DNA of 64,000 nt from contig NC_133220.1 of NCBI RefSeq assembly GCF_040436345.1, positions 10,981,664-11,045,663 on the forward strand, written 5' to 3'. The translations under genes were made by a program, and so were the position numbers. The stretch comes from Pagrus major. Its lineage: Eukaryota > Chordata > Actinopteri > Spariformes > Sparidae. This document shows positions 37,814 through 49,382 of this stretch, in pieces. How positions within the stretch are numbered: the first letter of the stretch is position 1; every line of letters begins with the position of its first letter. The notes under the pieces are model-generated. The model saw nothing but the letters and a program-made list of their open reading frames with translations, had not been told where the DNA came from and did no database searches.

Positions 37814-40687
37814 ATGTCCTCCTCTCCTGGTATCAAGCCTCGGGAGCATGTGGACATGATGTACATCTCCATCGAGACAGCTATTGCTGTTGCCTCTGTG
37901 CTGGGGAATGTGCTGGTGGTGCTGGTTGTGCGTGTGAACCGGGATCTCCGCAACACCACCTTCTCCTTCATCGTGTCTCTAGCAGTGGCTGACATCGCTG
38001 TGGGAGTTTTGGTCATCCCTCTGGCTATTATCATCAGTCTGGGATTCAGCACTCAGTTCTACACCTGCCTCTTCCTCTCCTGCCTGCTGCTGATCATCAC
38101 CCAGAGCTCCATCCTCTCCCTGCTGGCTATCGCCATCGACCGATATCTGCGCGTCAAGATTCCCACCAGGTGAGGAACTGCAGCTTACTTTGAAAGGTGT
38201 CATTTGGGTTTCTCAGGATTGAGACAAACTGATTGAAAGAAAGTAGAAATTTTGGATTTGGATAATGAATGTTGAGATCTCACTTTCTAGAAAAGAATAA
38301 CTGCATCAATATAATTATCTGCTTACAGTAGGCACAATAAAATATTCATATAACTCATATAGAGCTATAGGAAGTGGATGTGATTGCCTGTTCCAGTACA
38401 TTGCCGCTTCCTGATAACAACTCTTACTCAGACATGTTATTGACATAAGCGCTGTTTATTCATTAGCCTGACTTCAGGAGAAATCAATCGATACCACATT
38501 ATGTACCGATTAATTCAAATAACTTTCATATTAGGTTACCCAAATTACAAAATTGTATTCGAATGGACTCAGAACAAACAGTAAAACTCGTCTGATAATC
38601 CTACCTTTTAGAGAAGACCCGAGAATATTAAAAGAAGACCAAGAACAAATAGTCTCTCTTACTTTTCTATTCCTTTTAGCATCAGAGAGCTAAATGTGTG
38701 CTTTTAGCCTCAGAGAGTCAATCAAGAGGAGGTGGTTCGCTGTGCCGATGTCTGACGTGGAGCCATATATCGTTGCTGGGTTTAATGCAGATCGATGGGC
38801 TGGACATCAAAAGCTTTTAAGCAAATGAAAATGTCACCATCAGCCTAAATAAATGACATAGGCGCAGTTTGTTTAGGGATTTTTGGCAGATGCCCGTACT
38901 ACTTTTTGTTTACAGTTGGATGTCAAAAGCTGAGACAAATGCTTCTGAACCATAACTTATGGACTGGCGTGTGTTCAAAGAAATAATAGTCCAGTAGCAG
39001 CCCAGTCGCCAGGATATAACGTCAGCAGTTATTGTTTCTGCAAACCACAGACACGTACAAACATGCCAACTCAGCCGACTCCAAATCATGAGGTGATGTT
39101 ATCACACGGCAACAAGGCTGTCAAATGCCCGACCACAGTTCAAGTCACACCACTGGATATATTTCCAGCCATTTTTGTGGAGACCTGGGGACAGGAAGTC
39201 GGACCATCTCCATTTGTGATTGTGGCGACAAAAACAGGTATTTTAAGCCATAACACGATGTTTTTCTCGCCCTAACCAAGTGGTTTTTGTGCCTAAACCT
39301 AACCAGAGCATAAGCACTGTAAGGGTTGTAGTAGAACAGGTGGACCAAAAAGTTGACAGGGATTATATTTGAAAGGTGAATTTACTGATCACAAAGGCAT
39401 CGCTGGCAGGTAGAGGTGGTGAGCTCGAGCATAGGCAGGTGGCTCCCAGGGTGGTGCAGGTGGAGACTCACGGTTACGCAGGTGGCTGGCTCAGGCAGTC
39501 AGGGTTGAGTTGGGGGGGCAGAGGTGCGGAAGCCTGTATGGCGAGCAGTAGAGGAGCTGGTCCACAGGAATGGTCCGGGTCACACTGAAAGCGGAGAGAG
39601 GCTGGATTACAGCGCTGGCGAGTAAATATCATAAAAGCTTCTAAAACATATACTCAAGACACACTGAGAGAAACCAGGTCTGGGTATGAGAGCAAGTGCT
39701 GATTACATCCAATGTGCTGCAGGTGTGTGGACCGGCACAGCTCTGGCCATCAGAAAAGCCACACCCAGCCTCACCAAGCACCTCTGAAACACAAAGTACA
39801 AGAGCAACCCACAAAACAGGCTGCCACAAAGTCCAGTCGTAACAAGCACAACATTTTGACAAGAGAGAAATAGAAAATTCAACCTAAACAAACGTAAAGT
39901 TGCAACATAAAGAAGTTTTAACTTATCTGTGGTTTTGCAGAAACGAACTTGGCTAACATTTCCTCTGCCGACTGGGTTGGTAGTATGCATGTGTGCAATT
40001 TTGTGATTGAACGTTCTGACTCCATTTTCTTTTCTAATAACTCTGCTCAGGTACAGCACCATAGTGACCCAGGGGAGGGCATATGTGGCGGTTTGTCTGT
40101 GTTGGATCCTCTCCTTCCTCACTGGATTGGTTCCAATGATTGGTTGGAATAACCTTGATGCTCAAAGAAACCTCAGTGTGTCCAGCGACATTGTCTGTGA
40201 ATTCACCACAGTCATGAGGATGGACTACATGGTCTACTTCAATTTCTTCGGCTGGGTGGTGGTACCACTGTCCATAATGATTGCTCTGTACGCGGAGATC
40301 TTCAGGGTGATCCGACGACAGCTCAACCGGCGTGCTGAAGCCACTTGTGATGGAGAAAGGTACTACCGGAAAGAGCTAAAGCTGGCCAAATCGCTGGCCT
40401 TGGTGCTCTTCCTCTTCATTGTGTGTTGGCTGCCGATACACATCATGAACTGCATCAACTTCTTCTGCCCAGAGTGTCACGTACCCAAGTTTGCCATGTA
40501 CATCGGCATTTTCATGTCTCACGTGAACTCAGCACTCAACCCATTGGTTTATGCATTCAGGATAGAGCGGTTCCGCGTCACGTTGATCCAGATCACTCGC
40601 CGTTGCATGTTATGTAAACCCACAGAGCCCACTCCGTGTCCCACCAGCACACCGGCCCTGGCGAAGAAAGTGGATGTTAACACGTAA
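37814..40687 (+). CDS. adora1: Adenosine receptor A1-like, two coding exons
   Basis: Seven-helix adenosine receptor of the Gi-coupled A1 type, a brake on neuronal and cardiac activity in vertebrates. Exons 37814-38169 and 40051-40687 join in phase 2 (CCAG with GTAC) and give 330 residues; human A1 has 326. The start ATG has A at -3. Seen motifs: [20 protein letters not shown] in helix 2, [14 protein letters not shown] after helix 3, MIGWNNL and CEF in outer loop 2, [19 protein letters not shown] into helix 6, and [14 protein letters not shown] in outer loop 3. The CPxC pair separates it from A3. Helix 7 has [20 protein letters not shown]. Tail cysteines (RRCMLCKP) could be lipidated. There is an NLS glycosylation site in outer loop 2. 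The 1.9-kb intron contains dispersed repeats. It points away from the A3-type gene 9 kb to the left. The exact teleost paralogue is undetermined. Confidence 0.92.
38990..39340. repeat. Dispersed teleost repeat in the A1-type receptor intron
   Basis: Contains ACAAACATGCCAACTCAGCC, GTCACACCACTGGATATATT, CCATAACACGATGTTTTTCT and CCCTAACCAAGTGGTTTTTG followed by TGCCTAAACCTAACCAGAGC. The CCTAAACCTAACCA end is typical of an abundant percomorph family. Following DNA to about 39.8 kb is GC-richer and may be a second repeat. Confidence 0.7.
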
Positions 40688-41010
40688 GAAGAGCTGCAGC
40701 GCATCTGTATACGTGGTTTACAGTGAGATGGTGCAGCAATGACGATCATGGGATTATGTGATATTTGGAATATCAACAAAGCACTTCATCAAGTCCTGGG
40801 ACACGTTCATTTCTGACCCATTCATATTTCTTCTTAGTTTTTAAGAGTATGAGCCTGCAACCAGAACAAAATGATACCCCCATCATTACTATTTTGTTTT
40901 GACTAAATGCTTCCTTAATCGATTCATATTGAATAATAATTTATATGTCAATATAATAGGTGATACAACAAACGTGTCATGTTCAAAGAGCTTGTTGGTA
41001 AATTCACCAG

Positions 41011-41016
41011 AATAAA
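41011..41016 (+). terminator. Candidate poly(A) signal of the A1-type receptor gene
   Basis: AATAAA, 324 bases after the receptor stop codon. Assigned by position. Confidence 0.4.
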
Positions 41017-41099
41017 TATTCATATCTTCCTCATTTAATGTGTAAATGTCACAGTTATTATTTGACATTTACAACCAACTGAACACACTTTAAACAACA

Positions 41100-41262
41100 C
41101 CAAGGGTGCTTTCACACTTTGGGCTGGTGTGAAAGCTGTCAACTGAACCTTTGTGTGGACCAAGCAACCACACCAAGACCACTTGATAAGGTAGGTCTCG
41201 ATCCGCTTCATACTGGACTCCAGTGAGGATTGTTTGTGGTGTGAAAGCAAGCTGACAACCAT
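41100..41262. mobile_element. Short inverted-repeat element, GCTTTCACAC ends
   Basis: Starts AAGGGTGCTTTCACACTTTG and ends TTGTGGTGTGAAAGCAAGC, with ACCTTTGTGTGGACCAAGCA inside. The ends are complementary over GCTTTCACAC. This is a common non-coding DNA-transposon remnant of teleosts. Confidence 0.7.
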
Positions 41263-41934
41263 TATTTTTTAAAATAGTTTTTGACTTTTCAATTTCAGAA
41301 GCTAAATTACTAAGAAATCCAACTTCTGATCATGCACTGTTCAGGAAGCAATTAAATGTTCAAAAACTTTCAAAACTGCTGTGCTGTATCCTACTCCGGC
41401 TACTTTGTCAGTAAATTAGGTCCATTAAAAAGTATGCAATAGCAATCCCACACTGATAAGCCCTGAACCATTACTGTACAAGACGTCTCGTTAGTCATTA
41501 TTCATCAGAATGCGGTCAATTTGCAGTCTAATGATAGGCTACAAATAATGCTATAAATCAGTTATTTGTGGGCCCTTTGTGAAACCAAAGAACATAAATA
41601 CACATTAGAAGCATTAAAGATCTTGTGGAGTTTTATGTTCTGATGCGGGTCATGATGATGCACTAATGATGCAGGATGATAGTTGTCAAAACTGCCAAAT
41701 CAACGAGGTACCTGTCGGCCTGTAAGGCTTAATGTTGAGTCCTCTTGGTTCATTTGTAAAAAGTCAGTATAAACAAGACTGGACCAGAGCTAAAATGAAA
41801 AATGTATAGTATTTCTCTCTTAATGCAGGCTTAATGTTCATGTTCACCATTTTCCTTAAGCATGTAAGCATGCTAACATTTAAGAAGTAGCACTAAGGTT
41901 AGTTTTGCGCGTATTTGTTCATAGTCCAAAGTAA

Positions 41935-42350
41935 TGGACAAATGAAATTGACCTCTTGGTGGCACTGAATGAAAAGTCAGAGGATCAACAAAGATAATAA
42001 AATTCATCATGAGAAGAAATGAGTCTGTATTAAATTTCATGACAAGCCATCCCCAAACCCCAAATTGCTCCTGATGAGCAGTTAGCGCCTTGCATGGCAG
42101 CCTCCGCCATCAGTGTATGAATGTGTGTGTGAATGGGTGAATCTGACAAGTGTTGTAAAGCGCTTTGAGTGGTCAGTAGACTGGAGAAGCGCTATAGAAA
42201 TGCAAGTCCATTTACCATTTACAATTTATCCGATGTTGAGATATTTCACCGGATAAGTGATCTGAAGTTTCATCTGCTTGGGATCACAAAAGTCATTAGG
42301 ATTCATCCTCATGGCTCCATAAATGTCTGTTCAAAATTGTAATGCAGCCC
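41935..42350 (+). repeat. Dispersed repeat interrupted by another repeat
   Basis: The left part (41935-42052) has TGGCACTGAATGAAAAGTCA and ends AAATTTCATGACAAGCCATC. The right part (42224-42350) resumes with GATGTTGAGATATTTCAC and runs into AAAGTCATTAGGATTCATCC of a second copy of the family. The break matches where the second element (42053-42223) has inserted. Confidence 0.65.
42053..42223 (+). mobile_element. Retroelement 3'-end or SINE-like insert
   Basis: Contains GCGCCTTGCATGGCAGCCTC, ATGTGTGTGTGAATGGGTGA, GTAAAGCGCTTTGAGTGGTC and AGCGCTATAGAAATGCAAGT, then CCATTTACCATTTAC. This end sequence is widespread in teleosts as the 3' part of a non-LTR retroelement family. It sits inside another repeat. 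Confidence 0.7.
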
Positions 42351-43377
42351 ATCACACAGTTACTGATATATTTTAATCTGAACGTCTGACAGACCGACAT
42401 TGTTGCACTGAGCCGTGCTGCTCGAATGGCTACAAATGAGATTAGATTGAGTGCAAAGAATTAATGCGATCCGATGCAAATGCTTACTTTGGGTGTTCGA
42501 GTAGTCACGTGAACAAAAGCAGAGGAGTCTGTCATGGGAAGATTTATTGAGCAGGATCAATAGAGAGCACCAAGTGTTCTGAATTTTTATGTTTCACAGA
42601 AAACCATCCAATATACGGAGAAGTGAAAAGACCCTCACTGGAATGCAAATTAATAGCGAAGTCACCAAACTCTGGCAACATCAAAGCAGTCCAGCCATTA
42701 GTCTTTATCACAGGATGCAGTCACCTCTTCAGCTAATTCAGCTAGTTTAAGCCATATTTCAATAGCTGTGACAGAGTGTTGAAAAGGCTCTGAAGCTTTT
42801 GAGTAAATTACCCACAGAGCATTATGCTGAAGTGATTTATTCCAACTCTAAAGCTAAAGCTTCTGCTAAAGCTGTCTCAGTTCTGCTTTGTCATCAATTT
42901 GACTACTGCCTGGTTTCAGTCCATGTCACACTCCTTAATACATAAGAAAAAGGTATGATCTGGTTTAAAATATGCAGGTTTAACTGTTTTTGTCACTTGA
43001 TACGTGGGTTTGTGTGTGCAGATTGCAGTGAGGCCCACAGAGATGTTTAATTTTCTAGGATTTATCACCTGTCATGTATGCTGTGACCACCTGAGACGTG
43101 TACGGTCAGTTGGTTCAAGTGAACACATGACACCGTCACCTTCCACCTCTTTATCTGTCCCTCCCTCCCTCACAAACATATCAATACGCATTTTACCATC
43201 TGTCACCTTCATCCCTGTTGAGGGATTTGAAACTGCTGAGTGTGGTCTAATCCCCAGCCTCCGTCTTAGTGAGGTAGGTGCTGCATAACCAGCCTGGCAC
43301 TTACCGCCTTCGCACCACACACTCTTGTGGCTGGGAGCCTACCGGATGCTGAGGGAGTGCAAGCATGGTGTAGGTGT

Positions 43378-43566
43378 GAAGATAAAAAGCCAAGATTCTT
43401 CATTTTCTGTGTGCGTCTTATCTTCTCCCTAGATTAATCTTCTTTGAGGTAAGACCCTTCAGCTGCAAGGAAGATTTGTAAAGCATCGCTATCTGTACTT
43501 CTTGTAATTTTGATACTTTTATTGCTTTAATATCATCAGATAATTGAATAAAACTTTCATTTGCAG
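43378..43566 (+). promoter_or_regulatory. Promoter, untranslated exon and short intron of the membrane-protein gene
   Basis: A TATA-like GATAAAAAG (about 43381) precedes an untranslated exon that ends CTTTGAG followed by GTAAGACC (donor at 43449). A 118-base intron ends TTTCATTTGCAG at 43566. The coding exon starts 17 bases later. Confidence 0.6.
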
Positions 43567-43583
43567 CATCAAACCACTATAAA

Positions 43584-43928
43584 ATGGCTGACACAGATGC
43601 AGCAGAGAGCGACCAAGACCTGGAAGCTCCAGAGGAAGAGCTGGAGGACGCAGAGGAGGCCTTGATACGTATTGGTAAATACCACGATGCCCGGCGTGCG
43701 CTACCAAGGGAGCAGTGGACCTTCAGAGAAAAGGCAAACTTTTTAATAGACCGCATCTTCCTCGGCTTCCTGTTCATTTTTTTCCTCATATTAATGGGAG
43801 AAGTTGCCTATAAAGTTTGGTATGTGACAAACCTGAAGAAGATTGCAGAGATTGTGACAGATTTAGTGGTCTTTCTGTTCGACTGGCTCTTCACCCAGGA
43901 GAGAAAGGAGGAGTTGTTTGAATTGTAG
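43584..43928 (+). CDS. Unrecognised small integral membrane protein, 114 residues
   Basis: I do not recognise the family. The whole reading frame lies in one exon that follows a good acceptor, and the ATG is in a strong context (AAAATGG). Residues 1-27 are very acidic (MADTDAAESDQDLEAPEEEL and so on). A short basic, amphipathic stretch follows (IRIGKYHDARRALPREQW). Residues about 54-80 form one clear membrane helix (IFLGFLFIFFLILMGEVAYK). A second hydrophobic amphipathic segment (IVTDLVVFLFDWLF) comes near the end, and the tail is charged (TQERKEELFEL). There is no signal peptide, so the acidic end probably faces the cytosol. A poly(A) signal follows at 44102. The intact frame, splice sites, TATA-like box and poly(A) signal together make a real gene likely. 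Confidence 0.75.
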   Translation: MADTDAAESDQDLEAPEEELEDAEEALIRIGKYHDARRALPREQWTFREKANFLIDRIFLGFLFIFFLILMGEVAYKVWYVTNLKKIAEIVTDLVVFLFDWLFTQERKEELFEL

Positions 43929-44101
43929 GCTGTTAACAGACCACTTGTATTATTCTTTTTTAAATGTTTTTTCAACAATGCTGTAAGCACATGTGATATT
44001 AAAAAAGCCCAGTAAAGAATCAAAGTATAGCACATCTTAACTAGAGCTACAGTAATGTATCAATGATTTCTGAGCTTTCTTTTTGACGGTGATTTAATGG
44101 C

Positions 44102-44111
44102 AATAAATAAA
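44102..44111 (+). terminator. Overlapping poly(A) signals of the membrane-protein gene
   Basis: AATAAATAAA, 174 bases after the stop codon. Confidence 0.6.
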
Positions 44112-44594
44112 GCATGCAATTAACTGATTCCTTGTTCTGTCCTACAGTACATCGCACACAAGATTCGTAAATTGTATAAGACTTTACCAGTTTTATTCTC
44201 TATTAGTTTCCTCAGCTAGTTTCCCACTAGTACTGTACAGTTTTGAGGTACAGCATATTAAGCTCTTTCTCCATTAGTTACCATTTACTTCGAAGGTTAA
44301 GATTTTACATACAGCTTATATAATCATGCACTGTCATAAATTAACCCACAAAATTGTCATAAAGTATCCATTCTGACCAGCTACAAGATTAAAATGCTGC
44401 TTATTAAAATGCATCAGTAATAATTATCCAACATATAATATAACATTGCGAAACAAACTATTCTGCTGCACAGTGATATACTTTTACTTTTAAGTACATT
44501 TTACTGGTTTCTACCTCAGCAAAACTATGAAAGAAGGACTTTTACTTGTAGAGAAGTACCCTATTTTACAGTTTACGCACACGCTGTCATCCCG

Positions 44595-44706
44595 AATGGA
44601 CCAATGGCATCGACGCATTCCAGTCTTCTACAACTTCCGGTACCGCCTCCTCCTCTCTTCCGGATTTCCTAGCGTGACCGACGTTTCGTGTCTGTTTAGA
44701 CTTAAA
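44595..44706 (+). promoter_or_regulatory. rplp2: rplp2 promoter and first untranslated exon
   Basis: Shows a CCAAT box (GACCAATGGC), two ETS-type TTCCGG sites and a pyrimidine run (CCTCCTCCTCTCTTCC). The run suits the 5' terminal oligopyrimidine start of ribosomal-protein mRNAs, which puts their translation under growth control. The exon ends GACTTAAA followed by GTAAGTC, with the donor at 44707. The exact start site is not visible. Confidence 0.65.
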
Positions 44707-45855
44707 GTAAGTCAAAATGTGACCAATTCAAACTGTGTGTGTCCATTAGTTCATGTCTGACTGTGTTTTCAATGTGACATTTACTCGAGGATTTCTCTTG
44801 AATACTGAAAAAGAGCGGCTTTGTCTCCAACAAAGCCGCTGTCAGAAATGGAGGACAGTAATAGGAAAACACTGGGCGCCATGCTGCCGCTGTTAGCTTA
44901 ATCGCGTATATTACGGTTGAACGGTGAATCACTGCCGGAGAAATATTTTGTCCAGTTCAAAACAGACATACAAACTCTGAACACCGGCGTTTGATTGTTG
45001 TCTTCGTTTCTTTGTGATTGAAGTCAAAGCATCGTTTCAATATGCGGAGAGCTAAAGCTAACTTTAGCTTAGCCAACGTCAAACTGGGCTCCTCCCAAGC
45101 ATATTCACTCCGTCATTGTAAGATATCTCCTGTTACACCAAAAAGGGAAGACTGAAGTCACTACTGTTTTTTTATGCCTATGTTCAGTATACTAGTTGTT
45201 AACTTCATACATGCACCACGTCGTAATATGATAGGCATTATAAAAATATAGCTGTCATGTGTGGACAGCATGCAGTCTTAAGCCTCCCAGTGGTGATGGT
45301 AAGCACTGAAGTGAGACCATTTCTGAATAACAGGATACATTTGAGTCCTTGAAATTTGCACTAATTACAGTATTTTATCTATAAAGATTATGGCTGCTGT
45401 CAGATGTGATATCATAATTGGAGCTGAAGTGATTTAGTAAATTATCTAAATTTGAATATACCTGGTTTCTTAGTCTTTTATGTTAGTAAACTGAATGCAT
45501 CTGTGGATGGACTACTGATAAGACAAAACAAGTAATCTGCATATTTAAATAGTAATGTCAACTTCCACTTTGAGAAATTAAGCATTAGCATCTTTCACCT
45601 TTTTTGTGCACTTTATATTCCAAACCATCTATTTAAAATGATGATGAATAAAATGTCAGGAAATTGGCTATGTAAGAAATGTCTTCTTCAGTTGCGTGAC
45701 ATATTTGAGTCCACGCACATGAAAGCCTCTAAGTTGAGACGTAGGTTGTCATTATAATATTTTACGCTCCCAGACTTGACGTCAGTGTTGCATAACTTGC
45801 AGAGTCGCACACAAATTCTTCAGCTGATAATTTGTGTCTCTTCTGTCAATACAGA

Positions 45856-46653
45856 ATGCGTTACGTGGCCGCTTACCTCCTGGCTGTGCTCGGTGGAAAC
45901 ACCAGCCCCAGTGCAAAGGACATCAAGGCCATTTTGGGCAGCGTAGGAATCGAGGCTGATGACGAACGCTTAAACAAGGTATGCCATTTAACACCTGTGT
46001 TCATGCAATATAAAAACTGTCAAGTCTTTTTTCCCCACTGTATGGCTGAATTTAAATCTTAAATTTCTCTGCAGGTCATTAGTGAGCTGAATGGCAAAGA
46101 CATCAATGAAGTCATGAACTCAGGTAAGACCTCTCAGTAAACATACATTAAAGATTTGAAGATGTCATATGTGGTAAATGGCTAAAAGTTGTATTTCTTT
46201 CCTTTGTTTACAGGCCTTTCTAAGTTAGCCTCCGTACCAGCAGGTGGTGCTGTGGCAGCACCTGCCGCTGCTGGTGGTGGGGCCGCTGCAGCCGGGGCTG
46301 CGCCTGCTGCTGGTGAGTGTTAACCCCTCATTCCTATCTTTTATTTTTAATGGATGTTTATAGTATCTGTAGGATTGCTTGAAGTTTTAAATGGCATTAT
46401 CATACATTATGGCATTTTGATTCAGTACAAATACTATGATGCCCTCTCAAGAGAATCTGTTGTACATTTTTAAGTCCTATAACAAAGTTGACTGTGTTAG
46501 ATGTCAGTGCTGCTAAATATTCTTGCTGACTTCTGTCTGTGTTGTTGACTGTTGTCTTCATCTGTCTCATTTCCAGCGGAAGAGAAAAAGGAAGAGAAGA
46601 AAGAGGAATCAGAAGAGTCAGACGAAGACATGGGCTTCGGTCTCTTTGATTAA
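45856..46653 (+). CDS. rplp2: 60S acidic ribosomal protein P2, four coding exons
   Basis: P2 pairs with P1 on P0 to form the flexible stalk of the large ribosomal subunit, which recruits and activates elongation-factor GTPases. Coding exons 45856-45978, 46075-46123, 46214-46312 and 46577-46653 give 115 residues, the same length as human RPLP2. The N-terminal dimerisation half runs from [15 protein letters not shown] to [20 protein letters not shown]. An Ala/Gly-rich hinge follows, then an acidic stretch ending in the invariant [11 protein letters not shown], the factor-binding tail with its conserved phosphorylatable serines just before. The start codon is one base after the acceptor at 45854, so exon 1 is entirely untranslated. 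A poly(A) signal lies at 46679. The human gene hosts a small nucleolar RNA in an intron; I could not identify one here. Confidence 0.97.
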
Positions 46654-46678
46654 TCCACCTTCTCTGTGTTTAAAAAGC

Positions 46679-46684
46679 AATAAA
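46679..46684 (+). terminator. rplp2: rplp2 poly(A) signal
   Basis: AATAAA 25 bases after the stop codon, giving the very short 3' untranslated region usual for ribosomal-protein genes. Confidence 0.85.
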
Positions 46685-46699
46685 AATGTAAAAGGTTTA

Positions 46700-48810
46700 C
46701 ACACATTAAGTTGTCTTGTTGTCCTTTTTTAATTGGTTCAAAACAGCTGTGATTCAGGCTGTGTAAAGGTCATTATTCAGCTGCTCAAGTGCTCTGAAAT
46801 AAATTGTCTGGCTTTTGACGTTTGATGTTGAAAGCTACTTTGTTGCAGGCTAAAAATAGTCCAGACTGGGCAACCAGTCATCATTGAGCAATCCAGACTC
46901 TGCATGTGGTCAGTCTGTCCTGCCGTTGGCCAGATAACTCAAACCACATAATGGCGCCGGCTTAAAGGGACTGATCCAACTGTAAATACAAAGGTGGCCT
47001 CACCACCACAATCCACAACAGGATTGTCACTTTACAATTGACTGACAGTTAAAGATTCCATCAAATGTATTTAATGACCCATTTTAATGTTTTCTAATTG
47101 TGTTAAAGGAGTGTTAAACAGGTAAAACAGGCTTTTACTTAAAATAATTGTCAGAAGAACAAAATGTAAGGTTTTAGTTTTATATGTATGTAATTGTTCT
47201 GTTCTTTGTAACAACTAACTTTGTGGTCAGACAGTTGACAACTGTCAGATTATTTTTCAGCCATAGAAGACAAACTTAAAACATTTTCTCTTATATGGTG
47301 ATGTTTCTCAATAAGTAAGTTGTTATGTAATCCCGTGTCCACAAAAGACATTTGCCCTGATAAAAACTTTGGCTTGCCTGCAGTCCACAGGCAGGGGCTG
47401 GTATCGTACGTGCTGGCTGTCATTAATGTTGTCAATTACACTTGGGCTTTACCAGCTATGTCAAGCCAAACTGCTGTTGTAAAATGGGTCAAAGGGACTG
47501 TATTTGTACCTATCTGTAGAGTCGTGGCTCTGGTTATGTTGTGTATAAATTAGTCATCAGACACATCACAACAAGTCAAATGTTTTTTTAAATTTGTATT
47601 CAGTTTTGATTGCATAATGACTTAGTCACTGAGCTTCTCCACACTGTTTTGTAATCCTTGGAGTAAACATGATAATAACTTTTCCATTACCTGCTACCTT
47701 GCACGTCCCATTTTTGTCTTTCCTGATAGTCACCTGAATTTGTGTTAACAAAGTCAGACAGTTCATCTCTAGAAATTCCCTTTAAACCGAAACTTAAAGG
47801 CGTGACACGAATGTATATTGTATGGAAATATTTAGTTTCACTGAACAAGAGTCAGATTTCAGTGGTTTGTGTCACATGACGGGTCAGGACACTGGGACTA
47901 TTGTGTTCATTCAGCCATCTCTTTATCTTGTTCTCTGTTTACATCCACTATCCTCTTTTCTCTGCTGCCTGGACATGTGTTGCACAGCACTGTGTTGCGC
48001 TGAATACACAAGAATATTAAGGATACAAAGGAAGGCATCTGTGTGGTTGGAACCTGGTACCTGGAAACCTTTTCCACAGGTGAGAGCCATCACAGCATGC
48101 CTCAACTACAGAACTGACAGACTGCCACATTCCATCTCATAATTTCCCGGCAGATGGGAATTAATTACACTGTCCACAAACTTGAACGTGTTTTAATGAT
48201 GTTTAGCTGATCCACCCACACTCTGCATAAGGTAGCTGCAGTTACTTCCAGTGCGTGTTCACTTCAATGCCAGTAATTGCAGGAATGTTTTTCTTCAAAG
48301 CACTTGGTGCAACGCTGCAGGCCGTTTTGTCTCTGCAGCTCAAAGGTATGTCAGAGAACAATGGGTGTGGCACACTCAAGGTCTTGTTCATTCCTAAATC
48401 TTTCCACAACTCTCATACTGTCTCTAGCAGGGCAGTGTTTCCCAACCTCTCTGGACTTTGATCCCTTTCAAATGAAGCATTTCCAATCACACTTCCACCA
48501 GAGAGGCATTATCAGAAGGCAGATGAGGGAAAATTATCCAGAAATTCAATAGAAAAATGCAAATATCTATAAAGTCTGAAAAAATAAACACATTTTTGGC
48601 TCCTGTCTTCTTTAAAAGTTATCTTGCAGCACTTAAAGGGAGTCTTGACCCCAGATTGGGATAGCGCTGCTTAGGAGCTCAACACTACCACTACTGACAT
48701 CTATAGTTCGACATTGCTCGGGTCTAGCAAAGTTAGGGAGACATAAGTTAATTTACCAATCATTAAAGCCGGATAGTTTCATAATGACAAAATAATACAA
48801 ATCAGCATTA
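46700..48810. other. Intergenic stretch between rplp2 and the Bcl-G-like gene
   Basis: The genes converge here. AT-rich DNA with no gene, RNA or strong repeat that I recognise. Open frames are short and without family likeness. Confidence 0.6.
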
Positions 48811-48826
48811 ATAAATTAAAAAATCT

Positions 48827-48832
48827 TTTATT
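48827..48832 (-). terminator. Candidate poly(A) signal of the Bcl-G-like gene
   Basis: AATAAA on the minus strand (CTCAAATAAAAGATTT), about 550 bases past the stop codon. Assigned by position. Confidence 0.45.
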
Positions 48833-49382
48833 TGAGTGTGGAATGTGAATGCCAGCATTCACATCAACAAACAGAAAAGACGTCACATTTGAGTTCAGCT
48901 TCTACTAAATACGCTCGTTTTAAAAATCCTAGACATGTAAAACAATAAAAAATAAAATTGCACATAGTTGTCAGTTGTATAAACATCCAACATTATTGTG
49001 TTGCTCTTTTTGTATCATTAGAAATCAATGTGCAGAAATCAAAAGAGCATCACATTTATACAGTAGTGTCACTTGTAGAATCAGCTGTGTGTGATTCTGA
49101 AATACAGCCACGGGTTTGGGAACGGTGCTTAAAACGCTCAGTCAAACCTACCGAAGCCACTCAACTGGTTTTCCTGCAAACATCCTGTTGCAGAATTTTT
49201 TTCACAGAGCAGATAAAATCAAACGAAAATGGCCACGATTTGTTGGTTACCAGTTTTAAAATTAGTTTTACGTAGTCTGTCGTGGTGAAGGGGAATTCAG
49301 GCCTGCACCACTTCCTGAGTGAAGTTGAAGAGTAAACGTTTCACTTTCAGCAGTGGTTTTTGTTTCTGCGTGTTTGTGCCTC

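Larger units (their letters stand above)
41020..43370. other. Intergenic stretch with repeats
   Basis: Holds a short inverted-repeat element (41100-41262) and a nested pair of dispersed repeats (41935-42350). No gene recognised. Confidence 0.6.

Noticed and set aside
46313-46576. Possible small nucleolar RNA in an rplp2 intron, as in the human gene
   Set aside because: I looked for box C/D or H/ACA features in the introns and found no convincing boxes or stems.
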